Positions 63,581 to 64,000 of a stretch of 64,000 nt of DNA are shown piece after piece. This DNA comes from Leisingera sp. NJS204 (GTDB lineage: Bacteria; Pseudomonadota; Alphaproteobacteria; Rhodobacterales; Rhodobacteraceae). The stretch's first letter is position 1. Every line of letters begins with the position of its first letter. A program made the translations under genes and the position numbers. The notes beneath the pieces were generated by a model. That model was not told the DNA's origin and did no database searches. It saw only the letters and a program-made list of their open reading frames with translations. Location of the stretch: positions 3,773,501-3,837,500 of the forward strand of contig NZ_CP035417.1 in NCBI RefSeq assembly GCF_004123675.1, read 5' to 3'.

Positions 63581-64000
63581 TCAGAAATCCAGGTTTTCGA
63601 CGCTAAGCGCGTTCTTTTGGATAAACTCGCGACGGGGTTCGACAACATCGCCCATCAGCTTGGTGAACAGATCATCCGCCTCGATCATATCGTCGACCCG
63701 CACTTGCAGCAGTGTCCGGGCGTCCGGGTCCAGTGTCGTCTCCCACAGCTGGTCCGGGTTCATCTCGCCCAGGCCTTTGTAGCGCTGCAGCGAGAGACCC
63801 TTTTCGCCTTCATCAAGGATCGCCTTCAATAGATCCAGCGGACCGTGAATAATCTGGCTGCGGTCGCGGCGGATCAGCTGAGAGGCGGTGCCGTAGACTT
63901 CCTGCAGGCTTTGGGTGAAGCTGCCGGTCTTGCGCGCCTCGCCGGAGCGCAGCATCGGGCCGTCCAGGGTACGCACTTCCTCGACTCCGCGCAGGATGCG
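63581..64000 (-). CDS. gyrB: DNA gyrase subunit B, C-terminal part (truncated by window edge)
   Basis: The last 139 residues of the type II topoisomerase subunit. The family C-terminus is clear: [34 protein letters not shown], and the end [20 protein letters not shown] with ENLDF. This ending is gyrB-like rather than parE-like. The frame stays open across the window edge. Confidence 0.94.
   Translation of the reverse strand, partial: RILRGVEEVRTLDGPMLRSGEARKTGSFTQSLQEVYGTASQLIRRDRSQIIHGPLDLLKAILDEGEKGLSLQRYKGLGEMNPDQLWETTLDPDARTLLQVRVDDMIEADDLFTKLMGDVVEPRREFIQKNALSVENLDF

Overview
The window looks like chromosome from a GC-rich alphaproteobacterium of the Rhodobacterales, probably a marine Roseobacter-group organism close to Leisingera or Phaeobacter. 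This is inferred from gene content and protein style: a napEFDABC periplasmic nitrate reductase operon, a zinc-finger NDUFS6-like protein, DUF1285 and DUF2798 proteins, a MoxR/DUF58/DUF4159 cassette, a LexA-type direct repeat at dnaE2, and GC-rich palindromic repeats between genes. I see no phage, transposase, CRISPR array, rRNA or tRNA. Most of the window is ordinary core and accessory chromosome. The open ends cut dnaE2 (left) and gyrB (right).

Layout. 1-4.8 kb: dnaE2 (partial), a DUF1203 protein, an ABC ATPase, a zinc-finger protein, a flavodoxin-like protein and a small lipoprotein. 4.8-10.2 kb: polA, a palindrome-rich gap, a DUF2798 membrane protein, a hydroxypyruvate-isomerase-like enzyme, a cupin and a DUF1285 protein. 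10.2-24.7 kb is an envelope block: a translationally coupled MoxR-DUF58-DUF4159-membrane protein operon, facing a pbpC / alpha-2-macroglobulin pair. 24.9-35.5 kb: a soluble hybrid histidine kinase, recQ-yaaA, yggT, a thioesterase-like protein, an MFS/mepA/phytase-like-esterase operon and a queuosine-precursor transporter.

35.5-35.7 kb holds the element I find most unusual. It is a 25-codon ORF with a consensus Shine-Dalgarno that is perfectly complementary to an anti-SD segment about 110 nt downstream, followed by a strong intrinsic terminator. It lies just before arfB. 36-41 kb: SDR/cupin pair, P1 peptidase, cytochrome c, idi and an FAD monooxygenase. 41-44.5 kb: glpK and panBC. 44.7-52.9 kb is a peptide-type ABC transport cluster that also contains a histone-deacetylase-family protein, a GNAT acetyltransferase and an aldehyde dehydrogenase. 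53-57.3 kb: NAD salvage genes pncA and pncB with a membrane hybrid sensor kinase between them. 57.5-63.1 kb: trhO, then napEFDABC on the minus strand with an FNR-like box upstream. The gyrB 3' end closes the window.

Two dispersed palindromic repeat families run through the gaps. Family 1 has six copies, four of them between convergent genes. Family 2 has two copies that share a hairpin motif. A separate perfect 21-bp palindrome sits inside the 5' coding part of pbpC. Assignments rest on motif recognition and gene order read from the sequence. No database search was possible.
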